Positions 1-12,700 of a DNA stretch of 64,000 nucleotides are shown here, piece after piece (position 1 is the stretch's first letter; each line of letters opens with the position of its first letter). The stretch covers positions 1,428,501 to 1,492,500 of the forward strand of contig OX485805.1 of the NCBI GenBank assembly GCA_950295325.1. Direction: 5' to 3'. The notes under the pieces are model-generated. The model ran no database searches. It had not been told where the DNA came from and saw nothing but the letters and a program-made list of their open reading frames with translations. This DNA is from Polytrichum commune (Eukaryota; Streptophyta; Polytrichopsida; Polytrichales; Polytrichaceae). Made by a program: the position numbers and the translations under genes.

Positions 1-164
1 TTAGGTAAAGCATAATTTGATTTAGGCTGAGGTCAATCTTGAGGTTAGTTTAGGTGGAGCATGATGTGATTCAGGTCGAGGTTGATTTGGAGGTTTGTTT
101 AGGTAGAGCATAATCTGATTTAGGGTCTCGGAACCGAGGGGGTGCCCTGGGGCTGATTCAGGCC

Positions 165-590
165 GAGGTTAGTGAAGGTTTGTTTTGGTAGAGCATGTTT
201 TGCTTTAGGCCTAGGTTAGTTAGTTTAGCTTGGATTTGATAAAGTATGATCTCACTAAGGCCAACATTAGTTTTTAGGTTTGTTTTGGTAGAGCAGAATC
301 GATTCAGGCCTAGGTTAGTCAAATAAGCTTTGGATTTGATAGAGTATGATTTCACTAAGGCCGACGTTAGTTTTTAGGTTTGTTTTGGTAGAGCATAATC
401 GATTTAGGCCTAGGTTAGTCAAATAAGCTTTGGATTTGATAGAGTATGATTTCACTAAGGCCGACGTTAGTTTTTAGGTTTGTTTTGGTAGAGCAGAATC
501 GATTCAGGCCTAGGTTAGTTAGTTGAGGTTAGTTTTGGTAGAGTAAGATCTCGTTCAAGCCGAGGTTGGTTTCCAGGTTTGTTTTGGTAG
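165..590. repeat. Tandem repeat, about 100-bp unit
   Basis: The marker GGCCTAGGTTAG recurs near 208, 307, 407 and 507, a period of 99-100 bp. Each unit holds a TTTGTTTTGGTAGAGCA segment and a GATTTGATAGAGTATGAT segment. Looser relatives of the same words run from 1 to 165. The open frame across it on the minus strand is a by-product of the repeat and is not a gene. Confidence 0.8.
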
Positions 591-599
591 ACCATGATC

Positions 600-830
600 T
601 AAAAATGTTTATATTGTGCACATATGGGAACAAAGTTAGTGCAAACATGAACATAGGACGGGTTGTTGGGAACGTGAGAACACTGAAGTCAGAACACATG
701 AATGTCATGTGCTCACATAGGAATGTGTATATGGGAACACGTGAACAAACTTATGGGGAACATGGGAATAATCTATGGGAACGTGGGAACTTGTTGATAT
801 GTAAATATGAGAATGTGGAATCATAGGAAC
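600..830. repeat. Degenerate short-period repeat rich in GGGAAC
   Basis: Words such as ATGGGAACA, GTGGGAACA and CATAGGAA recur irregularly every 10-25 bp from 621 to 830. It looks like a decayed minisatellite. I see no coding signal. The following 300 bp hold nothing I recognise. Confidence 0.5.
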
Positions 831-1280
831 TGTATGTGCATCCATGTTGGCCTCTATAATAGGCACCATGCCCAGCTCTTACTAGAATTACATATAGAAA
901 TTGCAATATTAAAGTGAAGTTTAATATGCAACACTTCACATTGGATAGGTCAACAAGAGAATGACCCCCATGTGATAGGTGTGAAATACAAACAATGCTT
1001 GCATGTCCATTTCTCAACACCAAAGCCTTTCATTAAGGTCGTCACGGGTACACCGTGACAACAATATTGTTACAATATGCATGTAAAGTATGGAAATCAG
1101 CAAAAATAATTTCTGCTAGCCTTGTGACACCATGGTCTCCCATGAACTAGCAACCCAAAAATATTTAGTAACAATGCTAGTATTTGTCGCAGTGGCTCAC
1201 GCTATCAACCAAGGCATATGCAAAAAGCAAGTCCGATGTCTCATTCCTACCACCCTCTGTATTTTCTTCATTATGTTTGT

Positions 1281-2985
1281 CTACTTCGATTCTACTATAG
1301 AGCCAGATCTCTCTTTTAGTGGCAATCCCGCAATGGATACACCTATGAGGGGTGCATCCAATACCTCCTTCACCCCATTCCAATATTGTAAAAGATGTCC
1401 GTGTGAGTCCAATATTTTATATGTACCAGTCATGTCGTGGTTGCATATTGATTGCCAGCAGTAATTGTTTGCCAATAGGTCATTAATAATGGCCCTCCAA
1501 TCTGGGAGTTCCTCTATCATATGTGGGATGATAGGAACTTTCTCCATATCCATATAGGATTTCATCAACATGAGGATAGTAGGGTAATCATGTCCACGCA
1601 AGTCCATACTCCATCTACCAAATGAAACGTCGATGTCGTCATGGGTATGACCAACTAAAAGGTAAGACACATGGACCTCTCTAAATATCCCTTTGGCCGT
1701 GAGCATGGACCAAAATGTCTTCACAAACCTACATTTGTTGTTCTTCCAACAATTATCAAGCTGAACATGCAAAACAGGTGGAAGAGGAATAGTCGGGATG
1801 GGCTCCATGGGTGGAGCTCATAATCCTTGCAAACATATATCATTCCCATGGAGAACAACATAATGAAAATGTGACTGTCTAGCACCATGGAAAATCTTGT
1901 GAGATGAAGACACTGGGGGTTGCTCCAAATCGCGAAGGAGTCTCGCGAATGAGCCTACAGTATGGTTGCAATCGCCATGATACAAATCCAATGCATAATG
2001 GGCATATCTCTTGTTTCCATATCCATGAGCCATCATTACTATTACCGAAAGTGGTAGTCTCATGAACATATCAGTGTCTTTGTTCTTATAAGCGAAACAT
2101 GAAGATATAGTTTTGTCATAGTTCATCTTGTCATGAATAATGGTCAACACATTTCGGGGATGTTCAATAGAGAGAGCCTTCATGCATCGGTAAGCATTAC
2201 AAGCGGATTCTTGCTATGCTTGGTTCATCTCCAATTGCTTTGAAAAACCAGTGTGGGCGGTTGAACCTTTAACATGTTGGAGAATAATAGCGGCAAGTAA
2301 ATCACATTCCTCACAATAAGCAAAATTGTCACTGGTTTTTTTTTTCGCAATGCTTAAAGTAGTTTTACCCTATTTAGTCAAGAGTTGAAAGAGAAATTGG
2401 CAGCAAACCATATTTGTCATTAACTTGAAAATTGCATCACATGCAACCGTTAGTGAGACACCCCAAAATTAGGAACATAGTCAAATTGTCGCCATTATAA
2501 TGGAAACAAATTTCCAATGGACCAAATGGAACTTTAACAATATCAATGAGTCCGTTGACCTGGTTGATCGTAACAAAAAAATTCTTCCATTTTGTTCCGC
2601 AAGCAAGACCATTTCGACTATTTAAGTGTCGTTCGGCAACGTGCGGGATTTATGAGGCATCATGTCCGCTTTGTCCTCAAGTAGGGTGGTAAGAGTGGCA
2701 GTGGTTTGCTGAGTGGATACACAATTCCGTTTGGTGTTCAAGTTCCTATGGTCTTGCGGACGCATACCACACTTGAACTTCTGACAAGACCTGTAGAATG
2801 TGGTTTTTGAAATTACAAATATGTGTCTCCATGCTATGACGCATATATCATGACCACTCAAAGTGACGACATTTGTAAAACCCCTAGAAGTATATGTACT
2901 TGTATGTGGACCTCAAGTCATTCGGCATCCCTCATTCTTGTGGAGCAATCAAAAAATTTGGTTCGTAGCGTAAGTTCCTCATCTC
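1281..2985 (-). pseudogene. DUF7869-like transposon gene, broken copy 1
   Basis: Two minus-strand open segments (2183-1818 and 1808-1281) and a third at 2861-2622 match, in the same order, the intact DUF7869-like protein at 38.6-41.7 kb. Shared blocks are IIHDKM near the start, AHYALDLY, the QLDNC block, VGHTHDDID followed by FGRWSM, and LMKSYMD. Stops and frameshifts separate the segments, so this copy cannot make a full protein. The segment corresponding to the exon junction of the intact gene reads straight through from LPLSV to MAHGYG, so the intron and about 60 bp of coding sequence next to it are missing. The distal C-terminal part is weak or absent below 1281. The upstream end runs into LTR-like sequence at 2986. 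Confidence 0.8.
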
Positions 2986-3459
2986 TGTGTGGTGCTTTTG
3001 GGCACCCCCCTCTGAGGGAGCCTAAAAGTACCGCACAAGCCCTTCGGTGAGGGTGGCTTGCCTTGGCAGGTGCCCAAGTTGAACCCGGGTGTTATGATAT
3101 TTAATGAGTGTTTTGGGTTTGTGGAGGGATTTGATAATCGCATCGTATCCTTCCAATAGGTTGTGTCTAGATTTGAAGTGCCTAAGGTAATTATCAATTT
3201 CCCTAACCTCATGCCTAATATATCCTAGTCTACGCGCAAACGCACTAGCCTTGGGATCAAGGCAACCCAACTCTAATGAATGAAATAACCTTACCTTTTA
3301 CCTTGGGCCACATCTAATTCCTTACTTCTTATATATTTAATTCTGTAAACGGGGGGACCTTAATTAAGTCCCACCCTCTCAACCTTCATTCTTAGTGAAT
3401 GGTTGATTGAATAAAACCTATGTTATTAAGTTCATAATTTATGGCATCACCATCTACTT
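2986..3459 (+). repeat. Diverged LTR fragment, family B
   Basis: It starts with TGTGGTGCTTTTGGGC and follows the 5' part of the two bounded family-B LTRs at 5572 and 9726 (shared: GAGCCTAAAAGTA, CACAAGCCCTTCGGTGA, GCAGGTGCCCAA). Similarity fades after about 400 bp and no 3' end is visible. It is probably truncated by the repeat that follows. Confidence 0.6.
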
Positions 3460-4431
3460 TATCGTAACCCTTGCTAGCCCCATTAAAAATATTGCCAATT
3501 TTCATTGCTAGGAAAGGTTACGAGCGCTAACCCTTCGCATTCCGCCATACTAATGGTTAGCTTCTCTTACCCCGGACCTTATAGTTCATAGGAGGAAACC
3601 AACCCTCCTACTTTGCTTTCGGGACTCACCCCTTAATCGGTAACCAATTCTTAGATGTGGACCTCCATCCATGAAAGTCCAATCTTATGTTGATCATCGC
3701 ATTGCCGGAGCAACACTACAACAACCCGAATCATACTAGACAACTATGGCCTCACAATGGGCCAAAGTCCATGAAGGCCGTGCCATTCGGCCTCAGGTGG
3801 GTGAGGCCAAACCACCTCACCCATATAAGCCTCTAGCACTCTACGCGGGGCCCCTACCCCATTGTCAAGAAATCTTATGTCTCTCTACCAAGAGCTGGGG
3901 CCAAGTAGACATTTTCCCTTAGCCGATGGGCCTAGAAGCCCTTAGCAGCTTCAGACCATCATAACATCCTTGTATGATGTCTGATATAACAAGCAACCAC
4001 TCTATCCTCATCTACGCTTCACATAGATGCCGATGGACTCCTCACTTGCCCCATTCGGGCAAGTATTGAGGAAGTTATGCTTGTTTAAACCTTGGCAGTC
4101 CCGGGAGCCACTCCCAGGCCACTGCTGTAGGAGGGCGCTATCCCGGGACAACGCCCTACTCAAATTGTCATAACTCCTAGCTCACACCTCCTATTGAGGT
4201 GATCTTGAGCATTCTAGAATCACCCCGCCATGAGCTACGCATAGCTTATGGCCTTACCCTCGTGCCTCCTAGTCTTTGTGGGTGGGAGACGTTCCCAACG
4301 CCCAGGGCCCTCACCCACACTAAGATCACTTGGGCCCTCTCACCAACGGTGACACAAGTCCCGGGTTTCACTCCGGGGTCCCCTCTGTGCCCATGGTGTT
4401 TTGGGCACTCCTCATAGAGAGGTGCACGACA
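3460..4431. repeat. Repeat family C, copy 1
   Basis: This 0.97-kb segment runs from TATCGTAACCCTTGCTAG to GAGGTGCACGACA. It aligns along its length with the next copy (4483-5393): GAGCGCTAACC, ATCCATG(A/G)AAGTC, GATCAT, the CAAGTAGACA block, GATGCCGATGGAC, GGTCCCCT, TGTGCCCATGG. Read on the minus strand it begins TGTCG and ends CA-like, so an LTR identity is possible, but I find no matching target duplication. Fragments also occur at 37.6-38.0 kb. Confidence 0.6.
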
Positions 4432-4482
4432 GTTTCCCTCAAAGTGCTAGCTCAAATACTAGAACCCTGCTCTAATACCTCG

Positions 4483-5393
4483 TGTCGCAATTCTTGCTAG
4501 TTTTTCTTAACTTAGCTTGGCCGCCTTCCAACCTAGCAAGTGCCACGAGCGCTAACCTGCACATCCCACGCACATGCATCGTTAGCTCCCAATACAACAG
4601 ACCTCCAAGCTTATAGCTTGGTCACCAAACCGTCCTACATATGCATTTGGGACTCTCCCCTTAGTAGGTAGCCAATGGCTAAGGTGGACTTCCATCCATG
4701 GAAGTCTACTCTTGAGTTGATCATTGTGTTGCCAAAACAACACTACAACTACCCGGAGCACATTGCCAAGTATGCTCCGGGGGGGGGGGGGGACGGTCGA
4801 CTTTGGGCGGGGCCCTTACGCCACCGTCAAGTATCATTTTGTCTCTCTACAAGAGTTGGGGCCAAGTAGACAATTTCCCTTAGCCAATGGAGATAAAACC
4901 CCCCAACAGCTTCAGACCACCATAACTTCTACATATGATGTTTGATGCTACCAAGCAACCACTCTATTGTTATATAATCTTTGTGTAGATGCCGATGGAC
5001 CCCTCACTTGCCCCATTTAGGCAAGTATTAAGGAAGTTATGGCTCTTCAAACCTAGGCAATCCTGGGCACCACTCCTAGGTCACTGTTGTCCAAGGGTGA
5101 TGTCTCAGGACAACGCCCCACTCAATTTGCCATGTCTCTTAGCTCACACCTCCGATTGAGGTGTTCCTTAGCATTCTAGAATTCCACCGCCATAAGCTAC
5201 TCCAAACTCATGGCCTTACCTTCATGACTTTTAGTCTCCATAAGTGAGAGGCGTTCTCAACGCTCGGGGCCCTCACCCACACTAGGAGTACTTGGGCCCT
5301 CTCACCAATGGGGCCACAAGTCCCGGGTGTCACTCCGGGGTCCCCCTTGTGCCCATGGTGTTGCGGACACTTCTTATGGAGAGGTGCGCGACA
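4483..5393. repeat. Repeat family C, copy 2
   Basis: This second tandem copy runs from TGTCGCAATTCTTGCTAG to GAGGTGCGCGACA and is separated from copy 1 by about 50 bp. A pure G tract lies near 4779-4792. Its right edge abuts a DUF7869-like coding fragment exactly at 5394, so it marks the breakpoint of that pseudogene. Confidence 0.6.
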
Positions 5394-5571
5394 ATGAAGT
5401 TGCATGAAGAGGATTTTCCAAGCATACCACTTCTTATGAAATCATACATGAATTTGGACCATATGCCGGTGATCCCGCACATGATTGAGAAAATACCAAA
5501 TTTCAAGGCCTTCATTAAGCCATACATGTTGAAAGGAGTGGACCAATTGGTGGGACATACCAAAGCACAAC
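5394..5571 (+). pseudogene. DUF7869-like gene, broken copy 2, upstream piece
   Basis: The frame encodes MKLHEEDF, LLMKSYM, PHMIEKIP and ending GHTKAQ, matching the middle of the intact DUF7869-like protein of this window just after its FGRWS block. The 5' half of the gene is absent, replaced by family-C repeat at 5393. The reading frame is cut at 5571 by a solo LTR and resumes at 6896 after the 5-bp duplication ACAAC. Confidence 0.8.
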
Positions 5572-6895
5572 TGTGGCGCTTTTGGGCCACCTCCATCCGA
5601 GGAAGCCTAAATTTATCACACAAGCCCTTCGGTGAAGGTGGTCTGCTCTTGCAGATGCCCAACCCGAACCCGGATGATAGGTGTATAGTGTAAGTACTTA
5701 AATATTTGAAGGGGAATTAAATATGCGTTGTAGTCCCTCCAGAGGTTGGACCTTAGTTTTTTACTATTGTGGCTCTAAACTCCACTAATCAATTTCATAT
5801 CTAGTTCTAACCTAAACTTACAACCTATTTTAAGCACACATGCATCAGCCTTGGAACCAAGACAATCATAATTTGTGAATTGAGATGGCTCTGATACATA
5901 CCAACTGGGTGTGATTCATACCACCCCTAGCTCAATGAACGGAATAACGACGATTTGATGGACCATTCAATTCTTTCTTATTTCTTAGGGTTTAGGGTTT
6001 AGCTCAATTATTTTGTTTTAGATCTTGATCTAAGCGTTTAGGCCATCGGCGGCTAAGGTCTACAATGCCTCCACTGACAATCATATAATCTAATCTATCT
6101 CTACAAAAAATGAAGAATTTTTTGTATGCTAAGAAACACATATTTTAACTAGGAGAGATAGTAGAGGATTTTCTCAAGTGTTGTTATTAGGCCATTGAGA
6201 AGGCTACATAGAAGTTTTTTCCTAAGTACATAGAAACAGGGTTTTGCCCAAGCATTTAGAAGAAGAAAGATCGTACAAAGTGGGAAGAGGGGGTTTTAAA
6301 ATCCTCTTAAGAAAGAGTTGGACCCATCCGCCACCGGTTCCATTCTTCGAATTCCTCTCCAAAATTTACGCTCGGGGGTTATCCCGGTTGAGGTTGTCAC
6401 CCTCTTGACAAAGTGGCTCCGACGACAGACCTTAAGAATATTTCTGAATTTTTGCCATCGAGTTGGCAAAGGGGCTAGTAGGCAAGTAGCCATTTTGTTT
6501 TTTTTTCTTCAAAAATCTTCATGCCAATTTCGTCTTCTTACGCCAAACACCTCCAATTGTCTTGTGTGGCCCATATTAACTAATAAACTAATATTTGCTT
6601 AGCTAGTATCTAATAACTTAAATCTTAGCTAGTTGCTTTTACTAGCTAGCATGTTTTTTTTACTTCGTTATTTTCTAGCACTACTTAGTTTTCATTTTAG
6701 CCAACCTTATTCTTCAGTAGATTTTTGTTTTTTCCGGTTGAAGGCCCGAAGTCCTCGGTAATCCAACTTTCTTCTTTTAGGCTAAATGCTAAATGAACTA
6801 ATTTTCCCTAAATTTTCTATCAATTCTAAATTTTAATGCTAGCATCCTAACTAAAAATGATCCCGCGGAGTGGTGGATCAGTTTAGGGGTTCACA
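5572..6895 (+). mobile_element. Solo LTR, family B, short form (TSD ACAAC)
   Basis: This 1,324-bp LTR begins TGTGGCGCTTTTGGGCC and ends GGGGTTCACA. Direct 5-bp duplications ACAAC flank it at 5567-5571 and 6896-6900. No internal retrotransposon region is present, so this is a solo LTR left by LTR-LTR recombination. It sits inside a DUF7869-like coding sequence. Compared with the copy at 9726 it lacks about 1.7 kb of the LTR interior. Confidence 0.9.
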
Positions 6896-7815
6896 ACAAC
6901 GATTATGATTCTATATGAAGGATGATGGTGTCATGGCCATGCAATTCAAGCTTTTGTGCACATCTCCTAATTGGGGCCCAGAGGATGGTATACTCGTATA
7001 GTTTCAAAACAATGATGAGAAATGTTTGCTCGTGGATGGGGATCCAAAGCCTTGCAAACTCAACCCTATAAGGAATGGGCTGGAAATCATCGAAGGCATA
7101 TCCAGATTCATTGAGTATTGGAAAGAATTGTGTAAGGAAGACATCACCAGACGTGTTAGAAATACTCATGAACCGTGGATCGCGTATTGGGATCGCATTC
7201 GCTCAGCTCTAATGACACTTGGTGGCGGCACCCATACAACTTTAATACAAGGATTTTGGCACAAAGTTGTTTGACGGTTGTCAAGTCCAACACCATGTTT
7301 TTCAGCAATGGAGACGTCCGTGAAAAATTCGCAATGGACGAGCATTATGTTGGCCCTGCGCGCAATCGGCTGGCACTGTTATTTCGTGTAGGTGTTAATT
7401 GTTACGAAGGTTATATGGTCCTCGTACGAGCAGGAGATAAGAAACACCCAAGCCAATTTGGTTGGTGAAAGCATTGTCTTCACCCAATTTTGTTTGAACT
7501 AGCCCTAACTTTTGTCAAGTTGAGGTGGAATATTACCGTCCAAGCACTAAAGACCAGAACATGCTTCACACTTATTTATGGTGGGACACCAAAAAAAGTT
7601 TCAAGTGGACAGTGGACTCAACGTACGGACCAGTTTGAATAAACACGAATATCATACTTTGTGTTTGGAAGCCGCGCAAGGGTTCCAAATCAAAAACAAT
7701 GACCATCCCCCAAAAACATATAGATTTTGCCAAAGACAACTTGGCACGTATTGCAACAGCGGAAAATGACACCGAGAATGAATATGAAGCGGAAGATGGA
7801 GATGGGGAAACATAA
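6896..7815 (+). pseudogene. DUF7869-like gene, broken copy 2, downstream piece
   Basis: It resumes the gene after the solo LTR. Recognisable blocks against the intact copy are a DDGV..AMQ segment, KLLCTS, PKPCKLNPI, ISRFIEYW, the NGDVREKFAMDEHYVGPARN block and, in other frames, VEYYRP and QKYI/FAKDNLARIA before a stop near 7815. Several frameshifts and stops (for example near 7010, 7272 and 7467) show it is dead. Confidence 0.8.
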
Positions 7816-8164
7816 CGTAGGTGGGAATTAATGGCGAAAAACATGGGCACTTAGTAGACTTGGTTTTTAATAGACTTAGTAGACTTGTTACATTCAATTG
7901 TGGCATACGTTTGGGATGTGCCATCCAATTCCATAAGACCCTAATATATAGGATGCGCACCCTAAACTTTATGATGACATAAAACCATTTGTTTTTTAGA
8001 TTTGATTGTTATTTTCCACATATAGTTCATGTTTTCATTGTAATTCAAGGACTTGCTATTATTAGTAATGTGAATATTCTTTACATGCAAATTTGTAAAC
8101 CATCATGTTCCTGATGTTCCCAATGTTCCGTATGCTCACAATATTGGCATCCCAAACTATGGGC
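7816..8164. other. 3' flank of DUF7869-like pseudogene, no gene
   Basis: This is AT-rich non-coding sequence between the end of the DUF7869-like remnant and the TIR-like end at 8165-8214. The same interval, of similar length, separates the intact gene from the transposon end at 38.1 kb, so this is probably transposon 3' sequence. Confidence 0.5.
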
Positions 8165-8214
8165 ATATTTTACTTTGAGACTTTCCAAAGTCTCCGATTA
8201 ATGAATATAGTGTT
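8165..8214 (+). repeat. Decayed transposon end (TIR remnant)
   Basis: It contains a hairpin GAGACTTT-CC-AAAGTCTC followed by GATTAATGAATATAGTGTT. The reverse complement matches the left end of the large transposon at 38101 (AACACTATATTCGTTAA, then a GAGACT/AGTCTC hairpin). It lies about 350 bp beyond the DUF7869-like pseudogene, the same arrangement as in the intact element. I found no partner end for it. Confidence 0.65.
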
Positions 8215-8439
8215 TAAAGTGTCATACACCAAATGGGTGGACCTATGCCAAATTCAAGTAATTGAATCAAGTGCATTATTCCTAAACCCTAGGTCTATGC
8301 TACATTCTACTATATGATATACAACTTTGACTATGTCCCAACCCATAATTGGCTAAGGGGGATGCATCAACGTCTTGCATATTGAGGGTACACATGAAAG
8401 AATTGATCATCACTATAGTTAATATATTTTGTGACTTCT

Positions 8440-8840
8440 AAAGGGAGGCCGGCCAAAGTCCTGCTTGGTTGAGAGATAGGGGTCTTGGCATGGTCAACCA
8501 ATCTAGCACACGAAAGTTGAACAACCCTTGAATTAGGGCCTTTCGATTCAATGAGTTAAATTTGTTACTCTCGGGTAGCAGTGGGGTGCACGATGGGCAA
8601 TGTTTCATAGGGAGGTGTTGAATCCTCCACAAAGGTGCACATATTGGAATTAACACCCTCCACATTGATTAAGGGACAAGCAAGCTTTATCTTGCCGGAT
8701 TGAGGGACATAAATCTTCCTAAGTCTAGCCAATCCAACACGCAAAAGATGAACACCCCTTGAATCATGGCCTTGTAATTCGATTAGCGCAATTTGGTACT
8801 CGCGGGTAGTGGTGGGGCACATGAAGGACAATGAATGTTA
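8440..8840. repeat. Imperfect direct duplication, about 230-bp unit
   Basis: The block CCTTGAAT..GGCCTT..ATTCGAT..TACTCGCGGGTAG is present near 8527-8600 and again near 8758-8830. The offset is about 231 bp. I see no coding signal in either copy. The sequence from 8841 to 9430 holds nothing I recognise. Confidence 0.55.
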
Positions 8841-9429
8841 AAGACGTGCTGAATCATCTATTGGGGAGAGCATATTTGGGTCAACACCCTACAAGAAGAC
8901 AAAGTGGACAAGTATTCTCCAATTTACTGCCTTGCACAAATACATTCATAAATACATTCACAAGCATTCCAAGCATGATTTTGAAAACAAGTGAATTTAA
9001 GCTCTTATTTACAAAATTGGAGTTCTTTGCACAAGAACATTGTTTGAACGTTCAAAAAGTGTATGCAATAACCAAAATTTACCAGACTATGTCCTTGACG
9101 AGCTCATCCCGAGTGGTGTAAGAGATTTTGAGAGTAACTAAATGAATCGCTAACAAAAAGTTCAAGTATCAGACCCACGAACACATAGCGTTTGGAACCG
9201 GAGGGTGTGTATCCAACAGGAGGAAACTGAAGATAGCATCGAATACACAATGTTACATGCCATAAAATCCTACTCAGTACTATATTGCAACCATCTTTGT
9301 ACATGCTCTATAGGCCGCAAGTTGGATCAATTGGATAGCCTGTTGGCCATCAAAACTGACAACTTCATTGGGTCCTTATGTTTGATGGGCGGTTGCCCAA
9401 ACCTATTTGTGATCATAAAATCACGTACG

Positions 9430-9725
9430 ACGGACATTATTTTATTGAAAATGTTTGGGTATCGAATTAGTGATCAAGATACTTGATTTACTAGTTGGTT
9501 TTGGGTTGCACTATGTAATATTTTGGGCACAAAACAAGCTATGTCTACCACTTTTCATCCTCAAACAAATGGGCAGACGGAGAAAGTTAATAGGATTCTA
9601 GAAGATATGCTAAGGCATTATGTAAGTCCAACTTAAGATGATTGGGATCTTTATTTATCCTTGGTTGAATTTGCATGCAATAATTATTGGTAAAAATCTA
9701 TTTAAACCACTCATTTTATGTTGAA
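9430..9725 (+). pseudogene. Ty3/gypsy chromovirus integrase fragment
   Basis: The translation gives ISDQDT, FTSWFWVALCNILGT, the strongly conserved FHPQTNGQTEKVNRILEDML and VEFACNN. This is the integrase core around its second Asp and catalytic Glu. Stops occur at TGA near 9485 and at two later points. The fragment is interrupted at 9725 by a family-B solo LTR and resumes after 14244. Confidence 0.85.
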
Positions 9726-12700
9726 TGTGGTACTTTTGGGCCACCCCCTTTCGAGGGAGCCTAAAAGTATCACACAAGCCCTTCGGTGAAGGTAGCCTGC
9801 ACTTGCAGGTGCCCAAGCCGAACCCGGATGATAGGTGTATAACGTGAGTAGTTAGATTTTTAAGGGAGATTAAATATGCGTCGTAGTACCTCCGGAGGTT
9901 GGGCCTTAGTTTTTTACTAGTGTGGCTCTAAACTCCACTAACCAAATTTCATATCTAGTTCTAACCTTAACCTACAACCTATTCTACGCGCAGATGCACC
10001 AGCCTTGAAACTAAGACAATCCTAGTTTGTGAATTATGATGGTTCTGATACACACCAACCGGGTGTGACTCGTACTACCCTAGCTCAATGAACGGAATAA
10101 CGACAATTTGATGGACCATTCAATTCTTCCTATTTCTTTACTTAGTTCTATTTATTTTTCTAAGTGGGAGAACTTGGCCTAAGTCCCACCCTTCACACAA
10201 ATTCCTTCTTACTTACTTATTTTTGTTTGCACGTCCTACCTCACTACATTCACATATTAGGCATCACCCCTTACCTGGTTGGTGCACCCCTTACCTCGGA
10301 ACCTTCTAAGGCCTCGTGCAGGTCTTTTGAAGGTTGAATGACATCTCAAACCCATTCGAACATCAATGGTTCGAAGGGTGGTATCACTCTACCGAATTAA
10401 GTTTCCGATTCGGGTCTCTTGCCAACAAGGGTTCACGATTTATTTTGTATGTTTTGATTATTAAATGTGTTTACACTGGATAGACCACGAAATGCAATTC
10501 AATGGGACCAGAGTGACGGACGACCTGTAGGTTCAACCTGTTGCGCAACCTTCATAAATTGGGGCCATTACTCCCAATCTATGGGGCCAACAACATAATA
10601 GTGGATTCGCGGGTCATTAACCCCACCTTTCCACCAACAACATTCAGAGTGGTCGTGTCGGTGATTAATCCGACTTACCACACACGAAACTTGCTAATAA
10701 ATGAAGCTACTACCACAAAACATACCAAGGGCCCCGAAAACAATGGAGTTGGGTATTCCCTTGGCGGTCAAATGGTCAAGCCACTTGACCTTACGAAATA
10801 GGTGAGTGAATTTATAGATGCGTACCTTCGCCGCGCTCCCTCCAACCCTAAATGGAAGGCTAGCGTTAGTAAATTTACCTCAATTCTCCTCGGTTGATTT
10901 GGGCTCGATGGAGGCCGAGCCGCTACCTCCTTCTTTGCTCCACTTCCCGAGCGTCGATCTTGCCTCCTTCTTTGTAACTAGTTTGGTAGTAAGCGTCGAT
11001 CTTGCCTCCTTCTTTGTAACTAATTAAAATATAAAGTATTCATTCTGCACTGTAATTTAATCCTAAAAATAATATTTATACTTAGTGCACCTAATTATCT
11101 TTCCAATGATCTAAAAATCACTTGAATCGGATAAGAAATGCAAAAGTTATGAGGGTTGGAAGTGTGAGGTCGATTCAACCGACCCTTCCAACCCACCTAT
11201 CTAACTTCTAACTTCAAAAATTCATAGCACATTCCTTACTAGTTGGATCTAGGCTTTCCTTATACCATTGGAAAGCTATGAATATGTTCTAACTAGGAAA
11301 ATTATGACATCAGCAGGTTAAGCTAATAGAAATTCAGCAGACTCCTTGTAACACAGCAGTCAATCAAGAAGGCTTAAACTATGTATCTCGCCTTCAACAA
11401 TTCATATCTAATTCAAATCTTATTCAAATCAAACGTTCTATATGACCCTGGAGAGATATTAAAAAGATGTATTTGAAAAAAATATGTGATTAGAAAGGTA
11501 AGCCGAAGTGAACCCAGCAAATCCTCTGTAATGCAGCAGTCAACCAAAAGTTCTCAAACTATGTGTCCCATCTTGCACAATTCATATCTAATTCAAATCA
11601 TGCTCAAATCAAATGTTCTAAGCCATTTTGGAAAGCTACACAAAAGTTCTACTTGGGAAAAATATAACTTCTTGGAATTAAAATTTCTATTGGGCTCGTA
11701 GGTCTGATCCAGCAGCCGCTACCCACAAGACCACCTAGTTTTTTCTACTCCATCTTTGAAAATCCGTAACTAATTGTCATTTTAACCAAATCACAAATGG
11801 GAAACGGCTATAGATAGCTATAGGAAATCTCTCTAAGAGAAAAATGATAAGTATCTTGTTATAGCTTCTGAACTAAGCCTTCAGGGCATTGGCAGATGAG
11901 GTCTACAATGCCGCCACTCAAAATTCTACCATCCAACCTACCTCTACAAAAAAAAGAATAATTTTGTTGGTGTGTTAATAAACACACAACCTAACTAGGA
12001 GAGAGAGTAGAGGAGGTTCTCAAGCCTTTCTTTTAGGCCATTGTGAGGCCAAACCCCCCACCCTTAAGCGTCCGTAGTCCGAGTAGTGGGTTTGGGCTCA
12101 CATTCCTCCGCGGTATTGGATTTGGACTTGGATGAGTCCATAGTGCAAGGTTCACCCTTCAAGTGGTCTTGGATTTAACTAGCTCCTTCATAAACCCAGG
12201 TCCTTCATAAACCCAGCTCTTTACTTTCTAACTAAACAAACCCAGCTCCTTTATAAACCCAGCTCCTTCATGAACCCACAACTTTGTAGTTGTAATCCCC
12301 AACTACCTCACTAATTATTCAAGCCCTTAACTAATCTTCCTACCTAATTTCCCTAATTCTACTAACAACCCCTTTCTAATCACACAATTCTTCTCTAATC
12401 CTAAAATCCTAAAATCCTAGAGAGGAGAGGGGGAGAGAGAATTTCCTAACTTCACTAAGACTAACTAATCCACACAAGTATATTTTTGCACTCATCACAA
12501 CATCAAGTGCTCAACTCTTAAACATGGAACTTGCAACCACGTGTATTCAAAACATGAACTTAAAGTACCACAAATTGGAATCATGAATTAACTTTAAAAT
12601 CCTTCACGTCAACACTAATTCTACCAAGAGGTCAAGCCCTCTTCAAGGCTAACAAGCCTTGGCTCTCAAACTAAAAACTAAGCACACACATGTGCTCCAA

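Noticed and set aside
1132-1464. Plus-strand 110-codon frame
   Set aside because: It lies antisense to the DUF7869-like pseudogene and has no recognisable domain.
2986-5393. A complete LTR retrotransposon formed by the two family-C copies as LTRs
   Set aside because: The copies are separated by only about 50 bp, differ considerably, and have no matching target duplication, so I list them as repeats only.
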